In this document: positions 54,221 through 63,783 of the stretch, in pieces
Layout: each line of letters starts with the position of its first letter
Numbering within the stretch: position 1 is the stretch's first letter
DNA from: Sulfurimonas indica
GTDB taxonomy: Bacteria; Campylobacterota; Campylobacteria; Campylobacterales; Sulfurimonadaceae
NCBI RefSeq assembly: GCF_009192995.1
Contig: NZ_SDID01000008.1
Span: forward strand, 48,239-112,238
Length of the DNA: 64,000 nt
Reading direction: 5' to 3'
Notes under the pieces: generated by a model
The model's database searches: none
The model's input: only the letters and a program-made list of their open reading frames with translations
Told to the model about the DNA's origin: nothing
Program-made: the position numbers and the translations under genes

Positions 54221-55189
54221 TTAAAGTATCTTTTGCAGCTTTATAAGTGTTGAGAAAAGTATAGCACTCTTATCTATATGAGAGCTCTTCATCTTTAGCT
54301 CACTTTCAAGCAGGAGTTCATGGAGTCTATAGAAAGTGCCAAGTTTGATTTTTATAGCAAATGATGCTTTTTGTTCTACGACAAACTTTGGAGCAGGGTA
54401 GCCTAAAATTTCCAAGGCATTGGGTGCTCCGTTTACTCGAATGTAAATGTTAAACATATAAAGCTGCGTGAGGTATGATGTGAGTGCTGTAAGTATACGT
54501 ATCTCATCTTCGCCATGTTCTAAAATATTTTGCAGATCTTCTTTAAAATCTTTTTTCTCTAAGAGTTTTTTCATAAAATCATCAAGGTTAATCTCTCCGA
54601 GCCCATAAACCAATGCATCAACATCTTTGGTACTTATCTCTCTGTCAAAAACACGAAACTTTTCTATCTCATTGGCTGCAAGTGCTACATCCCCGTTGTG
54701 AATTTTGAGAAGATGTGAGAGGGTGTACTTATCAATAGTCACCTCTTTTTCCTGAGCAATTTGGAGCAGGATATTTTGTGCTTCAAACTCTTTTGGATGA
54801 AAGAAGCGAACACTCATCGTCTTCGTTTTGGCAAAGCTCTTTGCGTTGTTGTAAGATTTGTGATCGCTTCCATAGTATGCGTAGATAAAAATATTGTCCG
54901 GATTTTTACTTGCAAGCTCTAAAAGAGTATCAAGCTCTTTTTTTGGAACTTTTTTCTCACTTTTTATAATGAGGATGTTTCGATCACCAAAGAGTGAACC
55001 TTGTGAGAGGTGCGCTTTTGCCGAGTTAAAGTCATACTCATCATGGTAGTAGTTTAAGATGTTTGCATCTTCTACATTGCTGAGCATTTTTGTGTACATA
55101 TCTATGAGGAAATGACTCTCCCCGAAAAAGACAAAAGAGTTTGAAATCGTCTTGTTTCGAATATGGTTGTCAAATTCATTTTTATACAT
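54221..55189 (-). CDS. holA: DNA polymerase III subunit delta
   Basis: A clamp-loader subunit that opens the sliding clamp. The 322 residues resemble the divergent HolA of Campylobacterota: an N-terminal domain with FFGESHFLIDMY near 21, a middle region LLKIHNGDVALAANEIEKF near 165-183 and a helical C-terminus. It overlaps the end of rnr by eight bases, an arrangement I associate with this phylum. Confidence 0.85.
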   Translation of the reverse strand: MYKNEFDNHIRNKTISNSFVFFGESHFLIDMYTKMLSNVEDANILNYYHDEYDFNSAKAHLSQGSLFGDRNILIIKSEKKVPKKELDTLLELASKNPDNIFIYAYYGSDHKSYNNAKSFAKTKTMSVRFFHPKEFEAQNILLQIAQEKEVTIDKYTLSHLLKIHNGDVALAANEIEKFRVFDREISTKDVDALVYGLGEINLDDFMKKLLEKKDFKEDLQNILEHGEDEIRILTALTSYLTQLYMFNIYIRVNGAPNALEILGYPAPKFVVEQKASFAIKIKLGTFYRLHELLLESELKMKSSHIDKSAILFSTLIKLQKIL

Positions 55190-57128
55190 CGCTTGCTTTT
55201 CCTACTACAGCACCATAGATTCGAGCACGGGCAATATCCACTTTGTCAATACGCACAATGACATTTTCAAAGAGGACGATATCGCTAGCTGTTGTAATAT
55301 TGATACGTGCACCGATTATCTCATCATGCAGATCAGCTTTGAATTCAGGGTCTGTAGCTACAACTCTGGCTTTGAACTCGCGACCAAGATTGTTTTTTGC
55401 CCAGCGTGCATATTTTCGTGCTTTGTATTCTACCTCGACGGTACTTGCCTCTCGCTCTTTTTCACTTACCATCATGGCCAAGGTTTCGATGTTTCTAAGA
55501 ACATAAGAGCCCTCTTTTGTATCACCTTTTTTGATGGCTTTAATGAGTCTGTGTACAATGAGGTCTGAGTAACGTCGAATAGGTGAAGTAAAGTGTGTAT
55601 ATTCTTCAAATCCAAGCCCAAAGTGTCCAGAGTTCAGCGGTGCATAGCGTGCCTGCATCTGTGAGCGTATAATAAGGGTGTCGACATCTGCTTCTATGCC
55701 CATCTCACGTGCCTGTTTTTGAATCGTTTCAATGGTTTCTTTGACTGTACTTTTAATCTCGATGTTCATCCCAATAGCAGAGAGCTCTTGATAGAGTGTT
55801 TGGAGTTTTGTTTGACTTGGCGGTTCATGAATCCTAAAGATTCCTCTCTCATACATCTTGGCAGCTTCTTTGTTCGCTAGCAGCATACAGTCTTCTATAA
55901 GTGCGTGAGAAGGTGTCTCTTCGGACTCTTTTGTAGATAAAAGATTTGTCTCTTCATCGAGCTCCATGGAGATTTCAACAGAGTGAAAGTCAAAACCGAT
56001 TTTAAGACGTTTTTCTTTGAGTCTGTCCGTAATAGTACGTAGTTTTGTTAGAGCTGCAAAGATGGTCTCTTCTTCTTGTGTTTTTGCCTTTAGTTTTCCA
56101 TCAAAAAAATTATCAATCTCTTCATAGTTAAAACGTCTGTCTGAGTGAATAATTGCTTCATAAACATCAGAATTAACAACTTCAAGAGTCTCTTTGTCTA
56201 GTTTTATCTCAAAAACATAAGCAAGACGGTCAATATGCGGTTGGAGTGAACAGAGAGTCTCACTCAGCTGACGTGGAAGCATTGGAATAGAACGGTGCGG
56301 TAGATAGATAGAAAAACCTCTGTACATTGCCTCATTGTCAAGTGCTCCAAAAGGTTTGACATATTCACTCACATCAGCGATAGCAACATAAAGAGTGGAA
56401 TTTGCATCATCCCAGTAGATAGCATCATCGAAATCTTTTGCAGTCACGGGGTCAATAGTACAAAAAGGAAGCTCACGCAGGTCTTTTCTTTTTGGATATT
56501 TCCTTGCATCAACAGGTGGAAATGAACGGGCTATCTTTAAGACCTCTTCATCAAACTCGTCATGTTTGTTGTACTGAGCAAGAACGATTTTTTCATCGAC
56601 TTTTGGATCATCCATATGACCAAGCTTTTCCATTACTCTGTGCTCTTGATGGTCAATTTTAAAGACATCTCCAAGCTGATAGTTTTCTAACTCTTCTGGC
56701 GTAAGCTCAGCTCCTACAGGATGGTCTGTTTTAATGTCAACTAAAGATTTATGCCCATACTTTTCTATAATGTAGGCAACTCCATAGCTCTCTTGGCGCC
56801 CGACAACTTCAGTTATCTTGGCACTCGCCCCTCCACGTTTACCAAGAATTCTCTTTGCAATGATGAGGTCACCTTCTGTTGCACTGCCGAGCTCATCGAT
56901 GTAGAGGTCTTTGACATTATCACCAATGACATGAAGATAGGCTGTTCCTTTTTGCACGAGTCCCAAAACACCGGCACGGTATTTTGAGTTAAATTTATAG
57001 GTATTGTTTTTAAAAGTGAGATATTTTTTTGCAAGCCACTCTTTAACAAGTGATAATTCATCTTCAGAGGTGTCTTGCTCGCTCACACCGTGTGTGAGTT
57101 TAATAAGGAGAGATTTTAATTCGTGCAA
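55182..57128 (-). CDS. rnr: Ribonuclease R (RNB-family 3'-5' exoribonuclease)
   Basis: It degrades structured RNA. The 648 residues comprise an N-terminal helical/cold-shock region, the RNB catalytic domain (about 205-530) with DPVTAKDFDDAI near 220 carrying the metal-binding Asp, YMPHRSIPML-like YLPHRSIPMLP near 280, HFGLGFEEYTHFTSPIRRYSDL near 490 and a C-terminal S1-like domain. It is shorter than the E. coli enzyme but complete for its group. It lies one base after the HDOD gene. Confidence 0.92.
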   Translation of the reverse strand: MHELKSLLIKLTHGVSEQDTSEDELSLVKEWLAKKYLTFKNNTYKFNSKYRAGVLGLVQKGTAYLHVIGDNVKDLYIDELGSATEGDLIIAKRILGKRGGASAKITEVVGRQESYGVAYIIEKYGHKSLVDIKTDHPVGAELTPEELENYQLGDVFKIDHQEHRVMEKLGHMDDPKVDEKIVLAQYNKHDEFDEEVLKIARSFPPVDARKYPKRKDLRELPFCTIDPVTAKDFDDAIYWDDANSTLYVAIADVSEYVKPFGALDNEAMYRGFSIYLPHRSIPMLPRQLSETLCSLQPHIDRLAYVFEIKLDKETLEVVNSDVYEAIIHSDRRFNYEEIDNFFDGKLKAKTQEEETIFAALTKLRTITDRLKEKRLKIGFDFHSVEISMELDEETNLLSTKESEETPSHALIEDCMLLANKEAAKMYERGIFRIHEPPSQTKLQTLYQELSAIGMNIEIKSTVKETIETIQKQAREMGIEADVDTLIIRSQMQARYAPLNSGHFGLGFEEYTHFTSPIRRYSDLIVHRLIKAIKKGDTKEGSYVLRNIETLAMMVSEKEREASTVEVEYKARKYARWAKNNLGREFKARVVATDPEFKADLHDEIIGARINITTASDIVLFENVIVRIDKVDIARARIYGAVVGKASDV

Positions 57129-57129
57129 T

Positions 57130-57930
57130 TTATTTAAAAGCCTCTATAGCGTTATCGAAGCTTTCCATATCAAGCTCATACTCTTCGATAAGCTCTTTTG
57201 CTTTGTTGATGCTATCTTCTGTTAGAACACCATTGATTGGTACTGCTACACGGACAACATTTAAAATTTGTGCTGCACGTCTGTCTTCTTCTTCCGCTTT
57301 TTCAGGGTTCTGGCAGTTTCTTATAACATCAACAAGACCCTCTTCGAACTTCCATTGTTCAAAGATTGTAGCACTTACTTCTGGCGTATCTGCACCTACT
57401 ACTTCTCTCTCTGCTGCTTCAACATCTTGCAGTTCTAAGAGGGCATCACGGAACTCTTCTTCTTTTTTGTCTGCAATAACCTGCTGAGCGATCAATACTT
57501 TTCCAATTTCAACAAGAAATGCTGCAGGAGAGAGAACACCAAGCAGTCTGTTCTCTTTTCGTAAACACCATGAAGTCATCAGTGCATGCTGTTTTTTAGA
57601 AAGTGCTGAGAACATCTCATTTGTTATACCATATGGTGAGAGGTCAAGTGTAAAGCTTTTTTTCACAATACTCGCTAACGCAAAACCACGAACTGTTCCC
57701 ATTCCAAAAAGTCCTACTGCCTGAGAGATTGCATTGATCTCACGGCTAAATCCATAAAGCGGAGAGTTTGCCGCTTTGAGAATGTCCGCTGTAAGAAGAG
57801 GATCTTTTTCTAAAATTTTTACCATGTCGTTAAAAGTAGAATCCGGATCTTGGTAAACCGCCTCAATCTGCATTGCAGATTCTGGAAGAGGTGGGAGTTG
57901 TTTGATTTTCTTAAGTATTTCTTCTGTCAT
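57130..57930 (-). CDS. HDOD-domain signalling protein
   Basis: A 266-residue protein dominated by the HDOD domain (about 5-205), a degenerate HD hydrolase fold that lacks the metal-binding His-Asp pair. Cues are LPPLPESAMQIEAVYQDPDSTFNDMVKILEKDPLLTADILKAANSP near the start. Such proteins act as adaptors in signalling and motility. It heads the minus-strand run rnr-holA. Its promoter region carries a small inverted repeat at the predicted start site. Confidence 0.85.
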   Translation of the reverse strand: MTEEILKKIKQLPPLPESAMQIEAVYQDPDSTFNDMVKILEKDPLLTADILKAANSPLYGFSREINAISQAVGLFGMGTVRGFALASIVKKSFTLDLSPYGITNEMFSALSKKQHALMTSWCLRKENRLLGVLSPAAFLVEIGKVLIAQQVIADKKEEEFRDALLELQDVEAAEREVVGADTPEVSATIFEQWKFEEGLVDVIRNCQNPEKAEEEDRRAAQILNVVRVAVPINGVLTEDSINKAKELIEEYELDMESFDNAIEAFK

Positions 57931-57958
57931 ATTGGTTACTCACTTTTTAATGAATGTG

Positions 57959-57988
57959 TATAAACATCGTATTGTGTTTATAATTATA
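57959..57988 (-). promoter_or_regulatory. HDOD promoter with inverted repeat at +1
   Basis: A minus-strand TATAAT (57988-57983) is followed at once by an 8-base perfect inverted repeat (57975-57982 and 57959-57966, TATAAACA arms). The repeat covers the predicted start of transcription, a place where an operator would act. Confidence 0.4.
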
Positions 57989-58078
57989 GTATCAATAGAT
58001 AAATTCATACTGAATATTTACAAAAAACTGATATTATTTTTAAGACTAACAAAAAAAAGTAAAAGAAGGAAAAGATAG

Positions 58079-58405
58079 ATGGAAGCAGAAGCGATTTTAA
58101 CTCAATTGGGCTATACGCCAAATGATGCACTGACAAAACAGTTAAAAGATATACAGGAAAATACACCAGGGTATGAAAAAATTGAGAAACATATCATGGA
58201 TTTAAATGAGCATTTAAAAGTTAATAACGCTTATGTAGCCCTCTCAAATACGAAAAATTATTTAAAAATCAAAGTAGATTCACCGACACCGGAACTAGCA
58301 CAGGAAGCACATGAAAAGATAGAGCATTTTAGTGAAAAATATAAAGTAGATATTGAAAAGCTTCCAAATAAAGAGACTTACTATATTATTGGTTTTCACC
58401 ATTAG
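58079..58405 (+). CDS. Hypothetical protein, 108 residues
   Basis: A small acidic soluble protein with no motif that I recognise. It begins MEAEAILTQLGYTPNDAL and is rich in Lys and Glu, with a likely alpha/beta fold. It has AGGAAAAG before its ATG. It is followed eight bases later by the greB gene, so the two are probably co-transcribed. The strong ribosome site and operon spacing support it as real. Confidence 0.6.
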   Translation: MEAEAILTQLGYTPNDALTKQLKDIQENTPGYEKIEKHIMDLNEHLKVNNAYVALSNTKNYLKIKVDSPTPELAQEAHEKIEHFSEKYKVDIEKLPNKETYYIIGFHH

Positions 58406-58413
58406 GAAAAACA

Positions 58414-58938
58414 TTGCGTGAGCCTATGAGCCTTGAAGGGTATGATACTTTGGTCGAAGAGTTTAAATACCTGCTAGAAGTTGAAAAACCTAAAACGGCG
58501 CAGGAAAAGCTCGTTGCAGCTGCACTTGGTGATAGAAGTGAAAATGCAGACTATCAAGCAGCAAAAGAGAAACTCCGATTTATCGATAAGCGCCTTTTTT
58601 ATTTGAATAAAATGATACAAAATGCACAGGTAATTGATCCCTCTTTACACAATCATGAACGTGTCTCTTTTGGAAGCAGTGTAACTTTAATTGATCTCGA
58701 TACAGATGAAGAGAAGGTATTTACTATCTGTGGTGTTTTAGAGAGTGAACCGGAAAACGGGCTTATTTCTGTACACTCTCCATTGGCAAAAGCGATGCTT
58801 GGAAAAGAGGTTGGAGATGATTTTAAGATTAAACTTCCTAACGGTATGAAAGAGTATGAGATAGAAGCGATTGCATATAAAAACATCTACTCTTTAAAGC
58901 AAAATATCCGCACGAAAAGTGATTATGCTTTTCATTAA
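58414..58938 (+). CDS. Transcription elongation factor of the GreA/GreB family, GreB-like
   Basis: It rescues backtracked RNA polymerase by stimulating transcript cleavage. The 174 residues show an N-terminal coiled coil with GDRSENADYQAAKEKLRFIDKRLFYL near 45-70, where the acidic tip residues and the form GDRSENADYQ fit GreB better than GreA (GDLRENAEY). A C-terminal FKBP-like domain follows (about 95-165). The TTG start is supported by AGGA six bases upstream. Confidence 0.82.
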   Translation: MREPMSLEGYDTLVEEFKYLLEVEKPKTAQEKLVAAALGDRSENADYQAAKEKLRFIDKRLFYLNKMIQNAQVIDPSLHNHERVSFGSSVTLIDLDTDEEKVFTICGVLESEPENGLISVHSPLAKAMLGKEVGDDFKIKLPNGMKEYEIEAIAYKNIYSLKQNIRTKSDYAFH

Positions 58939-58956
58939 AAAATCAAAGGAAAACGG

Positions 58957-59403
58957 ATGAGAATTTTCACACTTTTTTTACTGTTATTTGTTACTTTTGC
59001 AGAAGCAAAAGAGTATAAAGTTGTTTTTGACTGCAGCTCAAATGATGCCAACTATCTGAAGAGTCGTATGTGGCTTGTCGGAAAAACGATAGATATGATA
59101 GAAGAACAGGGTGATAGCATAAAAGCTGCATTGACCATTCATGGAAAATGTGCACTGATCGCTTCTGAGAATTATGATATGTTAGTAGAAGGTGAAGCGG
59201 TGAATGCTATGAAGCAGGCACAAGAGTATCTTATTGAACTCTCAAAAAGAAAAAATATTGAGCTTGTCGTTTGTGCGATGTCATTAAATGCGAATTCTAT
59301 TGATAAAGAGGATGTACTCCCATTTTTAAAGATTTCAAAAAACAGTTATATTGACACGATTGCGTACCAAAATGATGGTTATGCATTGATGACTTTTAAA
59401 TAA
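58957..59403 (+). CDS. Exported DsrE-like protein
   Basis: A 148-residue periplasmic protein with a signal peptide (about 1-17) and a DsrE/DsrF-like fold (VVFDCSSNDANYLKSR and IELVVCAMSLNANSI near 110). The single Cys in VVCAMS occupies the place of the sulfur-carrier Cys of DsrE relatives. A sulfur-related role would suit this kind of organism but is inference. It is 18 bases after greB and ends before the purL promoter. Confidence 0.72.
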   Translation: MRIFTLFLLLFVTFAEAKEYKVVFDCSSNDANYLKSRMWLVGKTIDMIEEQGDSIKAALTIHGKCALIASENYDMLVEGEAVNAMKQAQEYLIELSKRKNIELVVCAMSLNANSIDKEDVLPFLKISKNSYIDTIAYQNDGYALMTFK

Positions 59404-59430
59404 TTAAAATAATTTTTACCCACATTTAGA

Positions 59431-59436
59431 TATAAT
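59431..59436 (+). promoter_or_regulatory. -10 box of purL
   Basis: TATAAT in AGATATAATCCG, 36 bases before the purL ATG, with a TAGGA ribosome site near 59458. Confidence 0.6.
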
Positions 59437-59471
59437 CCGCTTTTAAAAACCAATTTTTAGGACAACACCAA

Positions 59472-61685
59472 ATGAGCCAACAATTACCAGATATAGATAC
59501 ACAGTTAGCTAATCATAAATTATCGCAGGAAGACTATACACATATCAAGCAGATTTTGGGTCGTGAGCCAAATCTCGTAGAACTTGGAATCTTCTCCGCA
59601 ATGTGGTCTGAGCACTGTTCATATAAATCTTCAAAAGTACACTTAAAAGGTTTCCCAACATCAGCACCGTGGGTCATTCAAGGTCCGGGTGAAAATGCCG
59701 GTGTTATTGACATCGGTGATGGTATGGCAGCCGTATTTAAGATGGAGAGTCACAATCACCCATCTTTCATTGAACCATATCAAGGTGCAGCAACTGGTGT
59801 TGGTGGGATTATGCGTGATGTCTTTACAATGGGTGCACGCCCTGTAGCAAACCTCAATGCACTTCGTTTTGGTAATGTTTTAAATGACGATAAAACTTCA
59901 AAACATCAGAGGTATCTTGTTCGTGGTGTAACTGAAGGAATCGGTGGTTATGGTAACTGTATGGGAGTTCCAACAATTGGTGGTGAGACAAGTTTTGATG
60001 AGTGTTATAATGGAAACATTCTGGTAAATGCATTTACACTCGGTCTTGCAAAAAGTGATGAGATATTCTATGGGAAAGCAGAAGGTATAGGAAATCCGGT
60101 TCTTTATGTTGGTGCAAAAACCGGTCGTGATGGTCTTGGTGGGGCTGTTATGAGTTCAGACTCTTTTACAGAAGAGTCAAAATCACTTCGTCCAACTGTT
60201 CAAGTTGGGGATCCTTTCACTGAAAAACTTCTTTTAGAAGCATGTTTGGAGCTTTTCAAAACTGATTATGTTATCGGTATCCAAGATATGGGTGCAGCTG
60301 GGCTTACATCTTCATCATTTGAGATGGCAGGACGTTCAGGAAGCGGGATGATTATGCATCTTGATAAAGTTCCTGCTCGTGAAGAGAATATGACTCCTTA
60401 TGACTTTATGCTCTCTGAGTCTCAAGAGCGTATGCTTCTTTGTGCGAAAAAAGGAAGTGAAGAAGAGATCATTAAAATTTTTGAGAAGTGGGACCTTGAT
60501 GCTGCAGTTATCGGTGAAGTGACAGATACAGGGAATATGGAACTTTTCTGGCATGGTGAGAAAGTTGCAGAGGTTCCTGTTGATCCGGTTTCTGAAGAGG
60601 CACCAGAGCTGAACCGTCCAATGAAAAGACCAGAGTATCTTGATCTGATTAAAGATACAACTATTAATGACTTTCCAAAAGTTGAGAACCAAGAAGCATT
60701 TGAAAAGCTGACAAAATCTATGGAAGTTGTAGATAAATCATGGATCTATACACAGTATGATTCTATGGTTCAGACAAATACGGTTAAAAAAGGCGGAGAG
60801 CTTGATGCTTCAGTTATTCGTGTAAAAGAGAATGGAAAAGCTCTGGCAATGTCAGCGGACTGTAATGTACGTTACTGTTACATCGACCCTAAAGGCGGTG
60901 GAGCTGCTGCTGTTGTTGAATCAGGTCGTAATGTCGCTATGAGTGGAGCACGTCCACTGGCTATTACAGATTGTTTGAACTACGGTAATCCTGAGAATCC
61001 TGAAGTTATGTGGCAGTTTGCAGAGGGATGTTTAGGTATTAAAGAAGCCTGTGCTGAGCTAACGACTCCGGTAATCGGTGGAAATGTTTCACTTTATAAT
61101 GAAACAAACGGTGTTTCCGTTTTCCCAACACCGTCTATCGCAACAGTTGGGGTTAATGATGACCAAAACAATGTCCTAATGTCAACATTTCAAGAGGCAG
61201 GTAATCAGCTCTATCTTGTAGGAGAGAGCAAAAGTGAGTTTGGTGGCTCTTTATATATGAAAGAGATTTGTGGTGTTGTTGCAGGAAAACTTCCTGAGAT
61301 AGATTATGCAAAAGAGCTTGCTCTTTGGGATCTGGTCATTGAAGCAAATAAGAAGCATCTTCTAGAGTGTGCTAAAGATGCAAGTAGTGGTGGTGTGGCA
61401 ATCGCACTTGCTAAGATGGCGGCAACAAGTGGACTTGGATGTGACGTGAGTATGAGTGTAGAAGATGAGAGAGATATTTTCGCTGAATCCCAAAGCCGTG
61501 CAATAGTGGAAGTTAAACCTGAAAATGCTGAAGCTTTTGAAGCAATGCTGGATGGTTTGGCATGTGAAAAGATAGGTGTTGTTGGTGGTGATACAGTGAA
61601 AATAAATAATGTTACTATGAGCATGGAAACATTACAAGATAACTACTTCAATACATTCAAACGTGTGATAGAACAAGATCTATAA
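59472..61685 (+). CDS. purL: Phosphoribosylformylglycinamidine synthase, small-type subunit
   Basis: The ATP-dependent synthase that turns FGAR into FGAM. At 737 residues it is the small PurL that needs PurS and PurQ as partners. It contains [13 protein letters not shown] near 43, [15 protein letters not shown] near 77, [24 protein letters not shown] near 95 and [15 protein letters not shown] near 275. Its partners are encoded at 25.9-26.8 kb on the other strand. Confidence 0.97.
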   Translation: MSQQLPDIDTQLANHKLSQEDYTHIKQILGREPNLVELGIFSAMWSEHCSYKSSKVHLKGFPTSAPWVIQGPGENAGVIDIGDGMAAVFKMESHNHPSFIEPYQGAATGVGGIMRDVFTMGARPVANLNALRFGNVLNDDKTSKHQRYLVRGVTEGIGGYGNCMGVPTIGGETSFDECYNGNILVNAFTLGLAKSDEIFYGKAEGIGNPVLYVGAKTGRDGLGGAVMSSDSFTEESKSLRPTVQVGDPFTEKLLLEACLELFKTDYVIGIQDMGAAGLTSSSFEMAGRSGSGMIMHLDKVPAREENMTPYDFMLSESQERMLLCAKKGSEEEIIKIFEKWDLDAAVIGEVTDTGNMELFWHGEKVAEVPVDPVSEEAPELNRPMKRPEYLDLIKDTTINDFPKVENQEAFEKLTKSMEVVDKSWIYTQYDSMVQTNTVKKGGELDASVIRVKENGKALAMSADCNVRYCYIDPKGGGAAAVVESGRNVAMSGARPLAITDCLNYGNPENPEVMWQFAEGCLGIKEACAELTTPVIGGNVSLYNETNGVSVFPTPSIATVGVNDDQNNVLMSTFQEAGNQLYLVGESKSEFGGSLYMKEICGVVAGKLPEIDYAKELALWDLVIEANKKHLLECAKDASSGGVAIALAKMAATSGLGCDVSMSVEDERDIFAESQSRAIVEVKPENAEAFEAMLDGLACEKIGVVGGDTVKINNVTMSMETLQDNYFNTFKRVIEQDL

Positions 61686-61722
61686 AAAACGATAATCAGA
61701 ATTTCAAAATGTGCACAAAAAA

Positions 61723-61741
61723 AGGTGATTTCTAATCACCT
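61723..61741 (+). terminator. Hairpin downstream of purL
   Basis: Perfect 8-base arms AGGTGATT and AATCACCT around TCT, with a run of seven A on the left. It lacks a T-run on the plus strand, so it is weak as a purL terminator; on the minus strand the run becomes T and would stop antisense transcription from the 62.4-63.7 kb genes. Confidence 0.55.
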
Positions 61742-61834
61742 CACGCACAATGCCTCTTTACTTATAATAATTAATTATATTTTCTATGTAAAAATATAAT
61801 TTGAAAAATCAATTTACTTTTATATTAATCATTG

Positions 61835-61840
61835 TATAAT
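61835..61840 (+). promoter_or_regulatory. -10 box of the DUF302-like lipoprotein gene
   Basis: TATAAT 28 bases before the ATG, with AAAGGA at 61857-61862. Confidence 0.55.
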
Positions 61841-61868
61841 CTCACAGAATTTAGATAAAGGAAATTAA

Positions 61869-62456
61869 ATGAGAAGAAGTTTATTAACTGCATTATTAGC
61901 AGTCAGTTTTGCATTTTTTGCAAGTGGATGTTCTACAATGCATATGGGTTGGACAGCAGTAACTGGTCAGCATAAACTAGATAATCGTGCAATGGATGCA
62001 TACGATGCTATGTTTACAAAAGTTGTTGAGTATGGTGATCCTGCTCGTGCTATGATGAAAGAGTGGAAAGTTGATGAAGGTATAAGTGGAGATGATGTAA
62101 AAGAATCAATCGAGGCACTTACAGAAGAGTATAATATGCGTCTTACTGGTTATGTAAAAATGTATACGAAAGAAGATGCAAAACCAGATGAAGTTAAAGA
62201 AGCAAGAATTTGGTCTTTATGTAATCTGACAACAGCTAAAATATTCTTGAACTATTCAAGATACTATGGTGGTTTTATGCCATGTAGAATCATGTATGTT
62301 CAATATGGAAATGGTGATGCTTATCTTATCAGTATGGATATGACTCTTGCAATATATGGTGGATACCCATTACCGCCAAAAATGCTAGAAGCTGCTGAGA
62401 AAGTTAAAGTAGCAATGGAAGGGATTCCTGAGCGTGCAGCAAAAGGTGATTTCTAG
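61869..62456 (+). CDS. DUF302-like lipoprotein
   Basis: A 195-residue lipoprotein: the signal peptide ends in ASGC near residue 20 (lipobox). The mature part is helical and rich in Glu and Lys; its C-terminal third, YGGFMPCRIMYVQYGNGDAYLISMDM, matches the end of DUF302 proteins, whose function is unclear. It stands alone with its own promoter. Its stop overlaps by four bases the end of the NIF3-like gene on the other strand. Confidence 0.68.
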   Translation: MRRSLLTALLAVSFAFFASGCSTMHMGWTAVTGQHKLDNRAMDAYDAMFTKVVEYGDPARAMMKEWKVDEGISGDDVKESIEALTEEYNMRLTGYVKMYTKEDAKPDEVKEARIWSLCNLTTAKIFLNYSRYYGGFMPCRIMYVQYGNGDAYLISMDMTLAIYGGYPLPPKMLEAAEKVKVAMEGIPERAAKGDF

Positions 62457-62764
62457 ATATCTTCTAGTTTGATTACCTCATAAGCCACCTCTTCATAGGG
62501 GTGTGCTTTTTTTAATATCTCTACAGCTTTTTTTATCAACGTATCAGAACAAATCATCTCTATTTTATACTCTGTAACATATTCAATTCTGTCTTTTGCA
62601 CCGATATATGGATTTGCCTCGCCAATAGGTTTAAACTGTCCTCTGCCCAAACTCTCAAAAGAGCAGTTCTCATAATTGTTAAACTTCCCCGCACCAATCT
62701 CAAAAAGAGCATTTTTTGTCTTCTCTTTAGCTTCTTTGGGTACATAATAACTGAGTTTATACAT
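62453..62764 (-). CDS. YqfO/NIF3 domain-like protein (CutA-like fold)
   Basis: A 103-residue stand-alone version of the central YqfO/NIF3 insert domain. Cues are YVPKEAKEKTKNALFEIGAGKFNNYENCSF, GQFKPIGEANPYIG near 45-55 and HPYEEVAYEVIKL near the end, including the conserved HPYEE. Its function is unknown. It overlaps the end of pfkA by eight bases. Confidence 0.82.
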   Translation of the reverse strand: MYKLSYYVPKEAKEKTKNALFEIGAGKFNNYENCSFESLGRGQFKPIGEANPYIGAKDRIEYVTEYKIEMICSDTLIKKAVEILKKAHPYEEVAYEVIKLEDI

Positions 62765-63725
62765 TTTGCATATCCTTTAAATAGTTAAGAAGCTCATAAT
62801 CGAGTTCATACTTCTCAAAAGCTACTTCATTGATACTTTTATATGAAAATCCCCCATCATTAAAACAGATGACTGCATCATCTTTATCCTGTAACAGTCC
62901 ATCTATCGCGTGAGATACGAATTTGTAAGCCATTAGTCTGTCATACACTGTCGGATTGCCACCACGCTGAATATGCCCAAGTACTGTGACTCTTGTCTCC
63001 ATGCCAACACTTTTTTCAAACCACGCTGCAATCTCTTTTGACTCTTGTGCGATGCCTTCTGAGACGATAGCAATAAAGTAATTTCTTCCATTTTTCATCT
63101 GCTCTTTAAAGTTTTTTTCATAACTTTTCAAATCATAAGGAACTTCCGGGATTAAACAAAGCTCAGCACCTGAAGTCAAAGCAGATACAAGTGTGAGATA
63201 ACCACACTCTCTTCCCATTGTCTCGATGACAAAGGCACGACTGAATGAAGAAGCAGTATCGCGAATGGCATCAAGAGCATTACGTATGATATTTAAAGCT
63301 GTATCAACTCCTAAACAGTAAGATGTGCCGGCTATATCATTATCAATCGTAGAAGGAATACCACAAAATGCCACACCATGTTCTTTGTAAAAAACCTCCA
63401 TACCCCGAAATGAACCATCTCCTCCAAGAACAACAAGCATAGTAATTCCATGTTTTTCAAGATTGGCTTTGGCTTGCTTCCTATACTCTTGTTGCATAAA
63501 TCTTTGGCTGCGTGATGAGCCTATCTTGGTACCGCCTTTGTTAATGATACCAGCTACATCACAGTAAGAAGCCTCTTTGATTTTGTTATCAATAAGTCCC
63601 TCAAAACCGTTGTAGATAAAGTAAGGGGTTAAACCTTTTTGAATACTATACTCAACAAAATGTTTTAAAGCCGGATTCATTCCTGAAACATCACCGCCTG
63701 AACATAAAATTGCTATCTTTTTCAT
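62757..63725 (-). CDS. pfkA: ATP-dependent 6-phosphofructokinase
   Basis: It phosphorylates fructose 6-phosphate in glycolysis. The 322 residues contain CSGGDVSGMNPALK near 8, the ATP site GGDGSFRG near 100 (Gly after Asp as in ATP enzymes rather than pyrophosphate ones), the catalytic PSTIDNDIAGT near 122 and ETMGRECGY near 168. The catalytic residues look complete, so it should be active. The gene is preceded by an AT-rich gap with a small palindrome (about 63752-63765). Confidence 0.92.
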   Translation of the reverse strand: MKKIAILCSGGDVSGMNPALKHFVEYSIQKGLTPYFIYNGFEGLIDNKIKEASYCDVAGIINKGGTKIGSSRSQRFMQQEYRKQAKANLEKHGITMLVVLGGDGSFRGMEVFYKEHGVAFCGIPSTIDNDIAGTSYCLGVDTALNIIRNALDAIRDTASSFSRAFVIETMGRECGYLTLVSALTSGAELCLIPEVPYDLKSYEKNFKEQMKNGRNYFIAIVSEGIAQESKEIAAWFEKSVGMETRVTVLGHIQRGGNPTVYDRLMAYKFVSHAIDGLLQDKDDAVICFNDGGFSYKSINEVAFEKYELDYELLNYLKDMQNV

Positions 63726-63783
63726 TTTATTAATCCCAAAAAAATTTATATCATAAATGATACAGTTTTATGGGACTATTCTA

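Noticed and set aside
63752..63765. Small palindrome TATCATAAATGATA upstream of pfkA as an operator
   Set aside because: Six-base A/T-rich arms in an A/T-rich spacer are likely by chance, so it is not listed as a feature.
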